From: Absidia repens
Lineage: Eukaryota; Mucoromycota; Mucoromycetes; Mucorales; Cunninghamellaceae
Reading direction: 5' to 3'
Assembly (NCBI GenBank): GCA_002105175.1
Contig: MCGE01000008.1
Location: 1,364,001 to 1,428,000 of the forward strand
Length of the DNA stretch: 64,000 nucleotides
Both the position numbers and the translations under genes were made by a program. A model generated the notes under the pieces. It ran no database searches. It had not been told where the DNA came from and was given only the letters and a program-made list of their open reading frames with translations. Within the stretch, counting starts at the first letter, position 1. Each line of letters opens with the position of its first letter. Below, one piece after another: positions 13,021 to 30,979 of this stretch.

Positions 13021-14017
13021 TATTGTGCCTAGATAGTGCTAGCATAGTCGTCATATGTATGTATCATGTGGGCTTATGGTATTTACTGTTGTCTTCTCCA
13101 TCTTTTCAATATGGTGTAGCATATGATTATTTTTTATATTTGAATTATATACAGAACAATTAGGAAGATCGAGGGAAGCACAACGAATTTGAAGTATTGA
13201 AAAATTCAAAAGTAGAGTAAGGACGGCTAACATTCAGGCCGTACAGTACTGATCTTGACAAATTAAAAGAAATAGTCAGTTAAACTTGAAATTTATGCTT
13301 TTGAAAGAACTGGGCCACACATTATCATAATAAAAAAAAAAAAAAGAGTATGTATGCATGTGTACATTTTTTAATTTAATGTAGAGATGTAAGATGCGTT
13401 AATTATGTAGCCCAGGTAGACCAATATGTAGATTGTAGCAAATATAAGTTATCAACCTTGAATCTGCTGGTTCATCTGATAAAAACCGAAGACATATTTA
13501 CTGTATGTGAAATTATCAACGAATTGCCTGATTTTACTTGTATTTCCATATTGGGTCTGTCAACAGTGGGGGTAACACATGCTGACTGTGCGGCCCAGAA
13601 AAACCAAGGGAAAGAGGACATTTGCGGTTCTCTTCTCTTCTACTTTTTTAATTTCCGCCATTTGTGCTGAGTTTCAGAAGCCACTTTTTTCCATTTCATA
13701 ATTGGTTGAATTCCTCTTTGAAATGGAAAGTCGATTTCTTTTCTTTGTCGCTTCTTTTTCTTTTTGGTATCAAAACTCGTTTCCATTTTGTTTGTTTTCC
13801 TTTTTTCTTTTTACAAAGAAAGCCTCTTTTTTCTTTTTTACTCTTTCTCTTAATTAGTATCATTGACGAATAGTGACTGAAAAAAAAACAACCAATTCCT
13901 TTGACTCTTTTTTATTCTTCATCTCTTTCTCATCCCCCGTTTTATATTTTGAACACTCCTCTTCCATTCCGCAAACACTCCTTCCCAACTTATCCGTCCA
14001 CTTCAACTCCTTAAACC
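12809..14017. other. intergenic upstream of RSP5
   Basis: No gene recognised. It holds the YJU2 3' end (AATAAA at about 12876), a TG microsatellite, and from about 13620 a strongly pyrimidine-rich strand leading to the RSP5 start, the usual look of a fungal core promoter and 5' leader. Confidence 0.5.
12963..13014. repeat. (TG)n microsatellite
   Basis: About 26 uninterrupted TG dinucleotides, continuing imperfectly on both sides. Simple repeat, probably length-variable between strains. Confidence 0.97.
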
Positions 14018-17558
<3,541 letters not shown>

Positions 17559-20500
17559 GCGACTTGCATACTTACTCTCAAACCATGAGTCTCTTGTTAC
17601 CCACCTTTTTTTGTCAGTTCTTCCTCTTCTTCACCTCCTGCCCCCCCTTTTTTTTACCCCTATCCCCACTTCTCCCACTCATATATATACACACACAGAC
17701 TCTCTCATCTCATTATCTTTATTATTATCATCACCACCTTGACCTTCTACGCCCATGATCATCAATGGCTTTTACCATAACCATGAAAACCGATGGATTT
17801 TATTTATTTATTTCCCTCTCCCCTTTTGTGTTCCGTCTTCTCCCTTTTTTCTTTTTAGTTTATATATATATAATTCCCCCCCTCCCTTTTTTTTTCTCTA
17901 TTAGTATCATTTTTTTTTTTATTTCTCTTAGCTTCTTTAGTACTACTTAGAAAGAGATGGGTACTATCTCTTTCTTTATTGTTGGTTATATCTTTTCTCC
18001 CCTTCTTTTTTTATTTTTTACTCTGATTGTATTTTTCTTCTTCTCTATTTTGCCTCTGACTGGCAAGATCGTATGAATAAAAAAATCTATATACTCCAAT
18101 ATCCCGTCTTGTCTTTTTTTTTTCACTTTCGATAGACTATTTTGCAAACATCAATTTCAAGTGTCAAAATTGTACTTTTCTTTATCATGATACTAATTTG
18201 CACTGGCAACGTAGCCCATGTCTCCTGCCAAAATTATCATGTCAAATATTATATTATATAGTTCAGTAAAGAACGTCAAGCAATGCCAAAACGTTTTTCA
18301 CACTTTGCAAAAAAAAAAAAAAAAAAAAAAAAAAAAGATCTAATGGGTATCAGGGGTGAACATGTGGTTTTTCATGAAGTCAGAACCATGGGCCGTTTTG
18401 GACCTTCATAGGCCGCGTGGTCTGGGTCGATCGATATGAATGGTAGAGCGTGGATACAGTTGCGTTTTTCATAAGAAGTGACATAGAATAGTCAACCTAT
18501 TCGCTAATCTTTCAAGGAGCGGGTCAAGTAGCTATAGACAAGCCAGAGAATAGTCCAAATGTACTCTATAGCGGCAGCTCGACCTAGATTCAGTTTTATG
18601 ATTGGTTCTGGGACAAGATGAATAAAAATATTCATAGTGTGTGAACTAGATAGTAAGTGTTTAGTAATACAATCACAAAAAAAAAAGAGAAGAAACAAGC
18701 TACTATAGCGACATTGTCTACTATCTGAGAGGACAGAAGTTGGGTAATAAAAAGTCATACTTTATTAAAGCGTATTGGATAGACACTAAAACTAAATGAC
18801 GACGAATTTAATGGTAGGATGAATCCATTGGAGGAATCATGAGGGATGCTATGGTGAGATTTGAAGAATGGTCAACACTAATCTAAAAATACTATTGTAA
18901 AATGGGTGGTGTTCTATCGTACTGTACAAGGCACTAGAAATACTATCAAGCGATATCTTTTATTTACACATAATGACGGTCAACGCTATTCAAAAGGACG
19001 TGACGGCAGTGAAAACAAAACTAAAATGGAACTATTGTACAAGACATGAGAGTGAAACTTACATGGAGCCTTTTTCATTGAAGGAAGTAAATAAAAATCT
19101 TATTTTATTCAGATATAGATACAAACGATGGACAAACTAACACTAAGCTAAGCTAATGATGACTCCAAAAAGCAAACTATTGGTGGGTCCTAAATCCTGA
19201 ATTCAAAATGAAAGGGTTTCCCCATGCATCTTGTAATCCCTGAGCTGAAAACCCTTCTAAACTAGTCCTAACGCTAATCTAAGGTCGCTATAAGTCCAAG
19301 AGATCACAATCGTGAAGAGAAAAAGAAGAAAAAGGTAAATAAATAAAATTCCAACTGAAAATAAATAAAACCCACGTGGGCGGGATTTAAAACGATTATC
19401 TTTTTTTTTTTTGGTGGAAACAAAAAAAAGGAACTCCCGGTTTTTTTCTCATGATAGTAAGCACCACCATTTATGATTTCGAGAGTGGCAACTCTCTTCT
19501 CTTGGAAGCTTTTACAGACATAATGAAGCAGCTCGATCCAGTTTTAGTTGACTTTTTCACTGAAGAATAGTTTATCTCGCAACGTAGGATAGCTTGCCCC
19601 CTCTCGGTTTGGGTTAGCTTTTCTGGTGTTATGGTTATTCTACAACAAGTTACTACCAATTTTCCTCCACACTCCACATATCCCAATTCAATGGTCACTC
19701 TCTCACCTTTTTAAATAGGGGTCATAGCCACTATCATTAGACTAGTTTAGTTTAGTTGTCGTAGTTATATCTATTATACATCTGAATAAAATATGCCTTG
19801 TCTTGTCACTTTTACATTGTCTCTCATACTTTTAGTTTGTTTTCTCGAATAGATACCCACACTGTATTGAACGGTACGTTTGGTATGCATGTTGAAAAAT
19901 GGAAGCTGATGTGTGTAATAAAAAAGGAAAAAAAGAGATTATGTATGAGATAACATCGATCAACCGTTGCTTTCAGCGCTCTGTCTACTGTGCCGGGTTT
20001 CTAAATGGTCCTGAATGGCATTGGAAAATGGTCATATAGTTTATCCGCGTAACATTTCGCTTTAATGCTCTAATTGAACTGCATCATAACTCAACAAAAT
20101 TCCCTGACATTATATAAATTACAGAACTATACTTTCCCTTGTGCATAACCGTAGCGTTCACTGACCATATCTTCATTGACCACTGCACTTGTCTCTGAGA
20201 TAACATTTTTTTATTTATTTCTAAATTGGCCTTGCCCGGTCTTACCGTGTGCTAAGGACAATGATATTTTGTTTTCAGTTCTACCCAAACACATAATACT
20301 ATGCACCAAATTTTTCTATTCTTTCAACTACAATCCATACATTTCGGTAAAAATATGCCATTGAAATACCAACAAAGCAGATGTGCCTAAAAAGTAATTC
20401 AAAACAAGTTGAAAAAAAGAAGAAGAGGAGACGGCATAAGATACATCATCATGAATGTATAATGGATATATATATATATAAAGACGAGTTTTATTAATGA

Positions 20501-20565
20501 AGTGGAGGAAGACAAACATAATAAATACCAACTAAACTAAACTAAACTAGTACAGTATTCTAATT
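17559..20565. other. gene-free interval with repeat copy D
   Basis: No gene recognised in 3 kb. It contains the RSP5 3' region (T/C-rich, AATAAA at about 18076), a 30-nt A run at about 18309-18337 and copy D of the dispersed repeat. From about 19900 to 20565 I see only AT-rich sequence and a short TA repeat near 20468. Confidence 0.6.
18270..19880 (-). repeat. dispersed repeat family, copy D (reverse, long form)
   Basis: Reverse-orientation copy. Landmarks read on the plus strand: AGATCTAATGGGTATCAGGG (about 18336, shared with copy F), TTTGAAGAATGGTCAACACT (shared with E), GAAAGGGTTTCCCCATGCAT, then CCCACGTGGGCGGGATTT at about 19373. Homology to copy E continues past the CACGTG to about 19830, ending in a motif like ATCTGAATAAAATATGCC. 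So the unit is longer than the core and its distal end resembles the opposite arm in inverted form. Edges are approximate. Confidence 0.72.
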
Positions 20566-21776
20566 CTAAAGATGGTGCCATTTCTTTTGAAGAAGTTCGG
20601 ATCGTTTCCACATGGCGGTCGATGGGGAGGTTTCCAACGATCGATCCCAGGTCACCACGCCATCCTTTTCCAATTTGAGTAGATGAAGCAGCACGCTATG
20701 AGCAGCAGGTACATGCAAGGAAGTAGGGTAATCCTTGTACAACACCTCGACAATATCCATGGGCGTGTAAGCTGGCGGTGATGACGATGATGACAGTCCG
20801 GAGGAGATGGTGGACGTTCCAGTCGTCCCATCATTGGGGGTAGCAGCCAAAAAATCGACGATTTGCTTTTCACGTTGTTCTCTATGGGCAATGTATTCCT
20901 TGATTTTGGGGATGGCAGGTTCAACCAATTCACCATGACCAGGGTAGAGTCGCGTCGGTTCCAGCGCCAAGATGGATTTCAGTCCTGCAAGATACGCCGA
21001 TAAATCTTCAAACACAGCCGTACCATGGCCCAAGATACAGTCCGCCGTGAACACACATTGCTCTTCTTCCAACCAAAACGTACAATGGTCCTGTGTATGT
21101 CCTGGTGTGTGCAATACCTTCAAGGTCGCTCCCTCCGTTCGGAAGACTTGCTGATCATGGAGTGGCTGGACTTGAATATCCGTAGGGAAATGCTGCAAAT
21201 GGCCAAGGTCTGCAATGTCAATGACAGTGGTTGGCTTGTAAATGTCGTCGCTACTGTTGGTGCTGTTGTTGCTGCAACTGGAGAATGTCGTGGGTGCCGT
21301 TGACGCTGGGAATTTGTGAACTCGGATACCTTTGTGTTTGAAGAATGGAGTGGATAAGAGAGACTCCAATCCGCCAAAGTGATCCATATGCCCGTGAGAA
21401 ATGATAACGTCTGAGATATATGCTTGTGGTGAGATGGACTGTAAGGACTTTTCAAGTAAGGGGACATATTCAGGGATGCCTTCCCCACAGTCCAGTAATA
21501 TTTTCCTTGGTCCAGTTCCAATAAGATATGTATTTGTGCCCTAAATATAAGAATATAGATATAATATATGAGTATAACCTCTCCGTATATAAGTTCCATG
21601 TGCATATGCTGGTTCCAGGAATGGTCAGCCATATGCTAAGTGAAACGATGCTTATCAATCATATATATTAAGACATTTACCTGAAGTGTAAATCGACCAG
21701 GATTTAAACCCAAGACACGCCACACCCTATCAGATAAACGAGTGAAAGGGGCCAGTTTTACGAGAGCTTCGGCCAT
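20566..21776 (-). CDS. LACTB2-like metallo-beta-lactamase-fold hydrolase/endoribonuclease
   Basis: Two exons (21776-21681, 21540-20566) give 356 aa. The start MAEALVKLAPFTRLSDRVWR leads into GLNPGRFTLQ then GTNTYLIGTGPRKILLDCGE, the signature of the LACTB2 branch. Metal ligands: SHGHMDH at residues 80-86 (the HxHxDH motif), TPGHTQDH, FTADCILGHG, and LYPGHG near residue 200. The C-terminal region (PTSLHVPAAHSVLLHLLKLE) matches the winged-helix-like tail of LACTB2. Human LACTB2 is a mitochondrial single-strand endoribonuclease; in fungi some paralogues act as thioesterases in polyketide clusters, but no such cluster is visible here. There are Ser/Thr-rich insertions at about residues 98-112 and 249-270. 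No clear mitochondrial presequence is seen. Confidence 0.88.
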
Positions 21777-22109
21777 AATGATAGCGAAAGGTTTATGATA
21801 GTATTGTAAGAGAGAAAAAAAAAAAACAAAAAAAAAAGAGAATAAAGTAATTTTTAAAAAAAAAAGATGCAAAAAAGTCAAACAAGTGAGACGGAGTGTA
21901 AAAACCCAACCTTCCCCTCACTAACATTTCATTCGTTGAATGCAGCCCGAACAAGAAAGGAAACCATATCATCATTCTACTTGCTATTTTTCTTTCCTAA
22001 TGACCAACAAAGGCATTATTATATAACTTTATTTCAAGCAATAAATAAATATATCTATATACTAATACTACAGTACAATAAATAATACTAATACAGATAA
22101 TACGAATCA

Positions 22110-24035
<1,926 letters not shown>

Positions 24036-24355
24036 GATATGTAAAGGCAAATAAGAAAGAAGAGTGAAATATATATGTTGTATAAAAAAAAAAATAATAA
24101 CCTGAGAAGAGATGCAGAAAAAACAAAAAAGGACGATCTTTATCAGATCTTGAAAAGGAAATGCCTCTGAGATTAAAACGTTAGTCATTTGTTCACTCTG
24201 ATGAAAGCTGGGCGTTTTTTTTTTTACAGCCCGGATCGGTCTTTTCCACAATTTTCCCCCTTCTTTTATCCAAAAGGAAAAAAAACTCAAACCTCCAAGC
24301 TCTTTACTTCTTTATTACCTAAGAAACCCGTCAAGCAACATACACACATACGACA
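24036..24355. promoter_or_regulatory. divergent intergenic region, aminotransferase/GUT2
   Basis: Only 320 bp separate the two start codons, so both promoters must lie here. The plus-strand half toward GUT2 is rich in T and C, with TTTCCACAATTTTCCCCC near 24242. No recognised operator. Confidence 0.5.
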
Positions 24356-26824
24356 ATGTGGAGAAGTCTCTCTCGATCTAAAAAGGTGCTGGCCACAGTG
24401 ACAGCAGCTGGCGGTGTTGGTACTGCCTATTATACTTACGATCAAACTCGTTCACGAAACGCCTATGTGTCTGCACTGAAACATCAAGAACAAGCAATGG
24501 GGTCGTTGTCTACTATTCAAAAAATGATGCCTCGTAGTGTTGCCTTTGCTGAAGCTATCCAACAACAACAACAACTAGACGAGGAAGATGCATGGCAAGC
24601 GCCATCTCGTGAAATCATGTTGAACAAACTCAAGGCTGGTGAGCAATACGATCTCTTGGTTGTAGGTGGTGGTGCTACAGGTACTGGTACGGCCCTCGAT
24701 GCAACTACGCGTGGTCTTAACGTTGCTTTGGTAGAACGTGACGATTTTGCTTCAGGTATGACGCGAACAAAACTGACATAGGGGAACAGTGTATCTATAT
24801 TAACCCATGATTTTTTTTTTCTATGTATGTGTTATTACAACAGGAACCTCTTCTCGGTCTACAAAGCTTGTTCATGGAGGTGTCCGTTATCTCCAAAAGG
24901 CTATTATGGAATTAGATTATGAACAATACAAACTAGTGGTGGAAGCTCTTCACGAACGCAAGGTGTTTTTGGATATTGCTCCCTATCTCTCAAGTCAACT
25001 TCCTATTATGTTGCCTGTGTATAAGTAAGTTTTATTATTATTGTTTATATTATTGAAATCAACGAGGGGGGGGGCTGGCTATGGCAGATGGTAGGGAAAC
25101 GAAATTAGTTTGTCACCCATTACCTGATTTGGTGTTTTGAAAAGAAAAAAAAAACTGGTGCTAAGGCCATGTTATAGTTTTATTGGTTCTCCCACCAATG
25201 AAAAATGTCCGAAATACTTATTTTACTGATTTACTATTTTTACGTAGATGGTGGCAAATCCCTTACTACTGGGTTGGATGCAAGATGTATGATTTGTTTG
25301 CTGGTCGTGAAGCCTTAGAGAGCAGTTACCTTTTGACTCGATCAAAAGCCTTGGAAGCTTTTCCTATGTTGAAACGCGATGAACTGGTGGGTGCCTTGGT
25401 ATATTACGATGGTAACTTGTCCCCAACATGTTTAAAATTTTAAACCAGAATTTTTTTACTCACGATTTTTTTTTTTTTTTCATCTCATCTTATTTTTAGG
25501 TCAGCATAATGATGCTCGTATGAATGTCGCTCTTGCCATCACCGCTGCTTATCATGGTGCTACAGTGGCAAATCATTGTGAAGTATTGGAGCTTACCAAG
25601 AATGAACAAGGCCATGTCGATGGTGCTATCTTGAAGGACACTTTGACCGGCGATCAATGGACTGTGAAGGCTAAGGTAACAAAACAAAAAGGGGGAATGC
25701 GTAATCATCAAATTAGCGGAACGTAATGTTTTTGTTTTGTTTTAGGGTGTCATTAATGCAACAGGTCCATTCACCGATGGTCTCCGCAAAATGGACGATA
25801 ATACCAATGCCGAAATTGTGGCTCCTTCTTCTGGTGTGCATATCATTTTACCCAACTATTACAGTCCTCGAAACATGGGTCTTTTGGATCCTGCTACCTC
25901 TGATGGTCGTGTTATCTTTTTCTTACCTTGGCAAGGAAACACCATTGCTGGTACCACAGGTAATCGTCCACCCCTCCCTCTCTCTAACAATAAATACGTC
26001 AAAAGAAGTGGGAGTCTCACTTTTTTTTCTTTTTTTAATGTTTAGATTCTCCAACTGAAGTCACACAAAATCCCATGCCCAAGGAAGACGAAGTACAGTG
26101 GATTTTGGAAGAAGTATCCCACTACCTCAGTCCTGATGTGAAGGTGCGCCGTAGTGACGTCCTTGCTGCTTGGTCAGGTATCCGTCCTTTGGTGCGAGAC
26201 CCTCACGCCAAAAATACACAATCCTTGGTGCGCAACCACATGATCAATGTCAGTGAAAACAAATTGATTACAATTGCTGGTGGGAAATGGACAACGTACC
26301 GAGCCATGGCGATGGAAACGGTGGACAAAGCCATTGAAGTGTTTGATCTCCAACCAACCGATGTGTGTCATACCGATAAAGTCATGCTTTTGGGTAGCAA
26401 AGGATTCAGCAGCACAATGTTTATTCGACTGGTACAAGAATTTGGCATGGATACTGAAGTGGCAAATCATCTGGGTAATTCATATGGTAGCCGTGCCTGG
26501 GCTGTGGGTGCCATTGAAGATCCTACGACACTTAGCTGGCCCACGTATGGAAACCGTATTGCTCCCAACTACCCCTATGTGGAATCTGAAGTCCGTTATG
26601 CTGTTCGTCAAGAGTATGCTTGTACTGCTGTAGATGTGTTGGCTCGTCGTACGCGCTTGGCGTTTTTGAATGCTGAAGCTGCTCTCCAATCCTTACCTCG
26701 TGTCATTGAAATCATGTCTGAAGAACTCAAGTGGGACAAGGCTCGTCAGTTGGAAGAATACGAAAAGGCTGCTACTTTCTTGGTTACCATGGGTCTTGCT
26801 GCTGATAGAACAGGATCTTCTTGA
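24356..26824 (+). CDS. GUT2: mitochondrial FAD-dependent glycerol-3-phosphate dehydrogenase
   Basis: Six exons (24356-24755, 24844-25024, 25248-25411, 25500-25675, 25746-25959, 26046-26824) give 637 aa. The N-terminus [20 protein letters not shown] is basic and amphipathic followed by a short hydrophobic stretch, consistent with mitochondrial import and inner-membrane anchoring. The FAD-binding motif is [20 protein letters not shown] at about residue 98; next come [30 protein letters not shown] and [10 protein letters not shown], then [17 protein letters not shown], all hallmarks of the GlpD/Gut2 family. It oxidises glycerol-3-phosphate to dihydroxyacetone phosphate and passes electrons to ubiquinone, serving glycerol use and the NADH shuttle. 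The C-terminal DAO_C domain is present, and no EF-hand pair is seen, unlike the animal enzyme. Confidence 0.96.
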
Positions 26825-27682
26825 AATAATATAGAATAGTCTTTTGATCCCTTAGTTTATTATATTTCCCCTTACTTTTTTTTTTCTACCTGCCCTATTT
26901 TGTTTTTATTGTATTGAATCTTTGATTTTTTTTATCGTGTTAGAATGCCATTCAGTTGTATAATAAACTCTTCTTTTCCTATCAATTATATTTACTGAAT
27001 ATATGAAATGATGATATATGTGGGTGCTAGGATAGATATGATATGTGGAATAATAATAATAATAAAAAAAAAAAACGAGGAAAAGGACGCAAGGACGGAT
27101 AAAAAAAAGGGGGAGGGCCAAAGGGGTAACCTACATGAAGTGAATAAAATCGATAGGTATTATGTTTAATATTAGATCAATGCCGTGTTACATCAAGGTA
27201 TAAAATATAGTATCCACTACACCAATCAATAAAATCAAGCACCACTTTTTGCTATAGACCATGGTCAAATTGGTTCAAAACAAACCATCTGCTCTTTAAT
27301 AAACACGCGACTTGTTACTGATTTACTCGAGATTGAAACCCCGTCGAAAGATCGCTTACTGTGCTGTCAAAAACAAAGGATTTGGTTGCTAAGTGAAAAA
27401 ATGAATAACAAAGATAATGATAAGATAATATTTCATTAACAATATCCTGTCTTCATTTGTTTTCATTTTTCAAATAGAGCAAGTGAAATTCATGTAACAG
27501 AATAATAAAAAAGTAACAATGATGCTGGTCGGCGTTGATGAAAAAAAAAAACCAATGTGACACGAAAAAAAAATTGTCTTTTGTTGGAAGGTGTATTTTT
27601 TTTTACTTTTTCGCTTTTTTCTTTTTACTTTTTCCCTTTTTCTTCTCTTAACTTTTTTTAAACACAAATATATATATACACA
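26825..27682. other. intergenic, GUT2 3' region and alpha-tubulin promoter
   Basis: AT-rich. AATAAA-like signals lie just after GUT2 (about 26960). A T/C-rich tract precedes the alpha-tubulin start. No gene recognised. Confidence 0.5.
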
Positions 27683-29936
27683 ATGAGAGAAATTATTTCC
27701 GTTCATGTTGGTAAGGTTTCATAAACGCTATCACTCTTAAAAACAGCTACTCATTCTTCAACAATGATACATAGGTCAAGCTGGTGTCCAAATTGGTAAT
27801 GCCTGTTGGGAACTTGTAAGTAACAAAGACATGATGCAAAATATACTCGTCATTAACACTTTTTTTTTTTTTTTCATCTTTTTATAGTACTGCCACGAAC
27901 ATGGTATCCAACCTGATGGTCGCTTACCTGAAGGTACCGATATCGCTGACCACTCGTAAGTGAACGAGAAGTTTTTTTTTTTTCCCCTCTCCTCCCCCTT
28001 TTTCACTCCCTGATGTTTGCCCACCCTCTGCAGGAGTTGATTCAAAGATTCTTTTTTGGTGATGGTACAGTACATACTCATTTGCTTTCCTTTTTTTTTC
28101 TTCTTTTTCTAGGTTTGAAACCTTTTTCTCTGAAACTGGTAATGGCAAGTATGTCCCTCGTACCGTTATGGTGGATTTGGAACCCTCTGTTATTGACGAA
28201 GTCCGTTCTGGTACTTACCGTCAATTATTCCATCCTGGTAAGAATATAAGAACGACAAGAAGACGAGGAAGGATACATCAATAGTTAACCATCTTTTTTT
28301 ATTGATTAGAACAATTGATTTCTGGTAAAGAAGATGCTGCCAACAACTATGCCCGTGGTCATTATACCGTAGGAAAGGAGATGGTGGATAGCGTGTTGGA
28401 TCGCGTGCGTAAGTTAGCTGACAACTGTAGTGGACTTCAAGGTTTCTTGGTATTCCACTCCTTCGGTGGTGGTACTGGGTCTGGTTTTGGTTCTCTTTTG
28501 ATGGAACGTTTGTCTGTGGATTATGGCAAGAAATCCAAACTTGAATTCTCAGTGTACCCTGCTCCTCAAGTCTCCACCTCCGTGGTAGAACCTTACAACT
28601 CTGTCTTGACCACACACACTACTTTGGAACACTCTGATGTCTCATTCATGGTCGACAACGAAGCTATCTATGATATCTGTCGCCGCAACTTGGATATTGA
28701 ACGCCCTACTTACTCCAACCTCAACAGATTGATTGCCCAAGTCGTGTCCTCCATCACTGCTTCTCTTCGTTTCGACGGGTCTCTCAATGCTGATTTGAAC
28801 GAATTCCAAACTAACTTGGTGCCTTATCCTCGTATCCATTTCCCTCTTGTCACCTATGCTCCTATCATCTCTGCTGCCAAGGCTTACCACGAACAAATGT
28901 CTGTCGCCGAAATCACAAACTCTTGCTTTGAACCCAACAATCAAATGGTCAAGTGTGATCCTCGTGAAGGCAAGTATATGGCTTGTTGTATGCTGTACCG
29001 TGGTGACGTTGTCCCCAATGATACCAACTCTGCTATCTCTGCTATCAAGACTAAGCGTACCATTCAATTCGTCGACTGGTAATGAAAAGAAGAAATAACT
29101 GGGTTATGGCGTGTATTGACTTTTTTTTTTTTTTTTACTTTATTTTACTATGAACTTTAGGTGTCCTACTGGTTTCAAGGTAATGTTTGAATGACATATA
29201 CATATAGAAAAGAGTAATCGTTCACCACTTACTTACCTTCCTTTCTTCTTTTCTCACCTATAGGTTGCTATCAATGGTCAAGCCCCTTGTGTGGTTCCTG
29301 GCGGTGACGTCGCAAAGGTTCAACGAGGTAAGTTTAACAACTTCTTTTTTCTTTTTCATGTTCCTTTTACTCATCTTCTCGTCCTGTCTCGCCTCCCTTA
29401 TCAACCTATTTCTTTTACTAGCGTAAGTTACAAAAAATAGGTCAATCCATATATTTCTTATATCTCTGATATTAATACTCCTCTTTTTTTTTAATAGTGT
29501 AAGTACAATTTGGTTGCCAAATGCCTATTTTTCTTTTATTTATTTACTAATGTTTTTCTTTTTTTGCACCGTCTATCTATCTTTGTATCATGTAGTGGTA
29601 AGTCATCGACCCCTGTTTAATTTTGTACCCAATACGTCTACACCATCGATCTCCCTCTCTTTTTCTTTTACTAATCATTATTCTCTTTCTTTTGAAACCA
29701 TTAGTTGTATGTTGTCCAACACCACATCCATTGCTTCTGCATGGAGCCGTCTTGACCACAAATTCGATTTGATGTATGCCAAGCGTGCCTTTGTCCATTG
29801 GTATGTTGGTGAAGGCATGGAAGAAGGTGAATTCTCAGAAGCCCGTGAAGATTTGGCCGCTCTTGAAAAGGATTATGAAGAAGTTGGTTCCGACTCTCTT
29901 GGTGATTCTGAAATCGAAAACGACGAAGATTATTAG
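27683..29936 (+). CDS. alpha-tubulin
   Basis: Exons 27683-27710, 27775-27815, 27888-27955, 28113-28237, 28310-29078, 29161-29179, 29264-29327, micro-exons 29422, 29498 and 29596-29597, and 29705-29936 sum to 1,350 nt, i.e. 449 aa, the normal length. [20 protein letters not shown] and [10 protein letters not shown] are alpha-type; [12 protein letters not shown] is the GTP-binding tubulin signature; DLNEFQTN keeps the catalytic Glu that triggers hydrolysis of beta-tubulin GTP. The H1-S2 loop is two residues short and lacks the acetylatable Lys40 found in animals. The C-terminus is acidic and ends in Tyr (ENDEDY), so it could be detyrosinated. It polymerises with beta-tubulin into microtubules. 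The junction after KVQR is unusual: without the three micro-exons the frame is lost. Confidence 0.96.
29422..29597 (+). other. three consecutive alpha-tubulin micro-exons of 1, 1 and 2 nt
   Basis: Between exons 29264-29327 and 29705-29936 there are three places where a consensus acceptor is followed at once by a consensus donor: TTTTACTAG-C-GTAAGT (exon base 29422), TTTAATAG-T-GTAAGT (29498) and CATGTAG-TG-GTAAGT (29596-29597). The introns so defined are 94, 75, 97 and 107 nt, normal for this window. Joining G + C + T + TG + TTGTATG gives GCT TGT TGT ATG, i.e. KVQR-ACCM-LSNTT, exactly the family length (animal KVQR-AVCM-LSNTT). Direct joining of the outer exons gives the wrong frame. Confidence 0.8.
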
Positions 29937-30979
29937 TTTAGTTGATTCCCCTCCCTTCCCACAGCGCATGGACAACTCTCTAATATAGTAGCAATCCTGT
30001 TATTCAGTTTTGTTATCATTTATGCCCAGTTCTCCTAGCGTTTATTTATTTATCCGTCCATTTTTAATAGTTTATCTTGATTGTATCTTGATTTCTTTAT
30101 TTAATTATTCTTCTATTATTATTACTGAACTTCACACAAAGAAATAAAGATTATTATTACCCATAACAAAATCCATACATCTACTGTTTTGAATATCCTC
30201 AATTATCACACACCAACATCCTTTTCACTTGTAGCACATTTTCATATATAATCGTCATATTGCTATACCAATGAAATAGGACATGAACAATGTCAGTACT
30301 ATTTTTTTTTATGTATTAATAGTTGACGCAGAACAATATCAGTTTGTTAGTTTTATTTTTTCAAGAACGTAGACGTCGAGTAACAGTTGCCCTTCTGCTG
30401 TATCATGTAGACTATATTTTATTTGTAGTATCTTAGAAGTAGAATAGTATAGGAAGATTTTTCTATTTCTGAAAGAAGGTTAGAGGCTGGGAAAAGATTT
30501 CTGGATGACTAAAGTAAGAGGGTATCATAGGCAGATATATTAGACTGTCTTTGGAGGGGAGCCTATTTATATCACACAAAAACATATACAATACGTGATA
30601 AACTAATGAAACCATTCATTGAAGGTATGTAAAGATTTTTTATTTCATTTTGAAATAAGCATTCAGTATGGTAAACTAAGAGTGTCAGTAATTCTGCTGT
30701 AAGTGACATTCTGCTGTAAGTGACAAACTATATTACAGCGAATGGGCAGTGGGATGTGGGAAGCTAGTCTACAGTGGAGGGATAAGCTATTCTATGGGTG
30801 CTTGGTAAACTATTCAAGAGCGAGCCACTGTGGAAATGTTGGATATTTCTGTGATGACAAGAGAATTACCATGTTTATCATGCTGCATGGTATTGATTAT
30901 TGTAAAAAGAAGTGAAGCAAAGAAAAAGGACGGTTTTCTTTTTCATATCCATGAATAAGAACAAAATCACGGAAAACAT

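Noticed and set aside
13664..13873. Small Phe/Leu-rich frame upstream of RSP5
   Set aside because: Translation of a pyrimidine-rich promoter tract; composition artefact.
29328..29704. One 377-nt intron in alpha-tubulin instead of micro-exons
   Set aside because: Direct joining gives the wrong frame (GTT GTA TGT). Using only one 1-nt exon restores frame but deletes a residue from an invariant motif.
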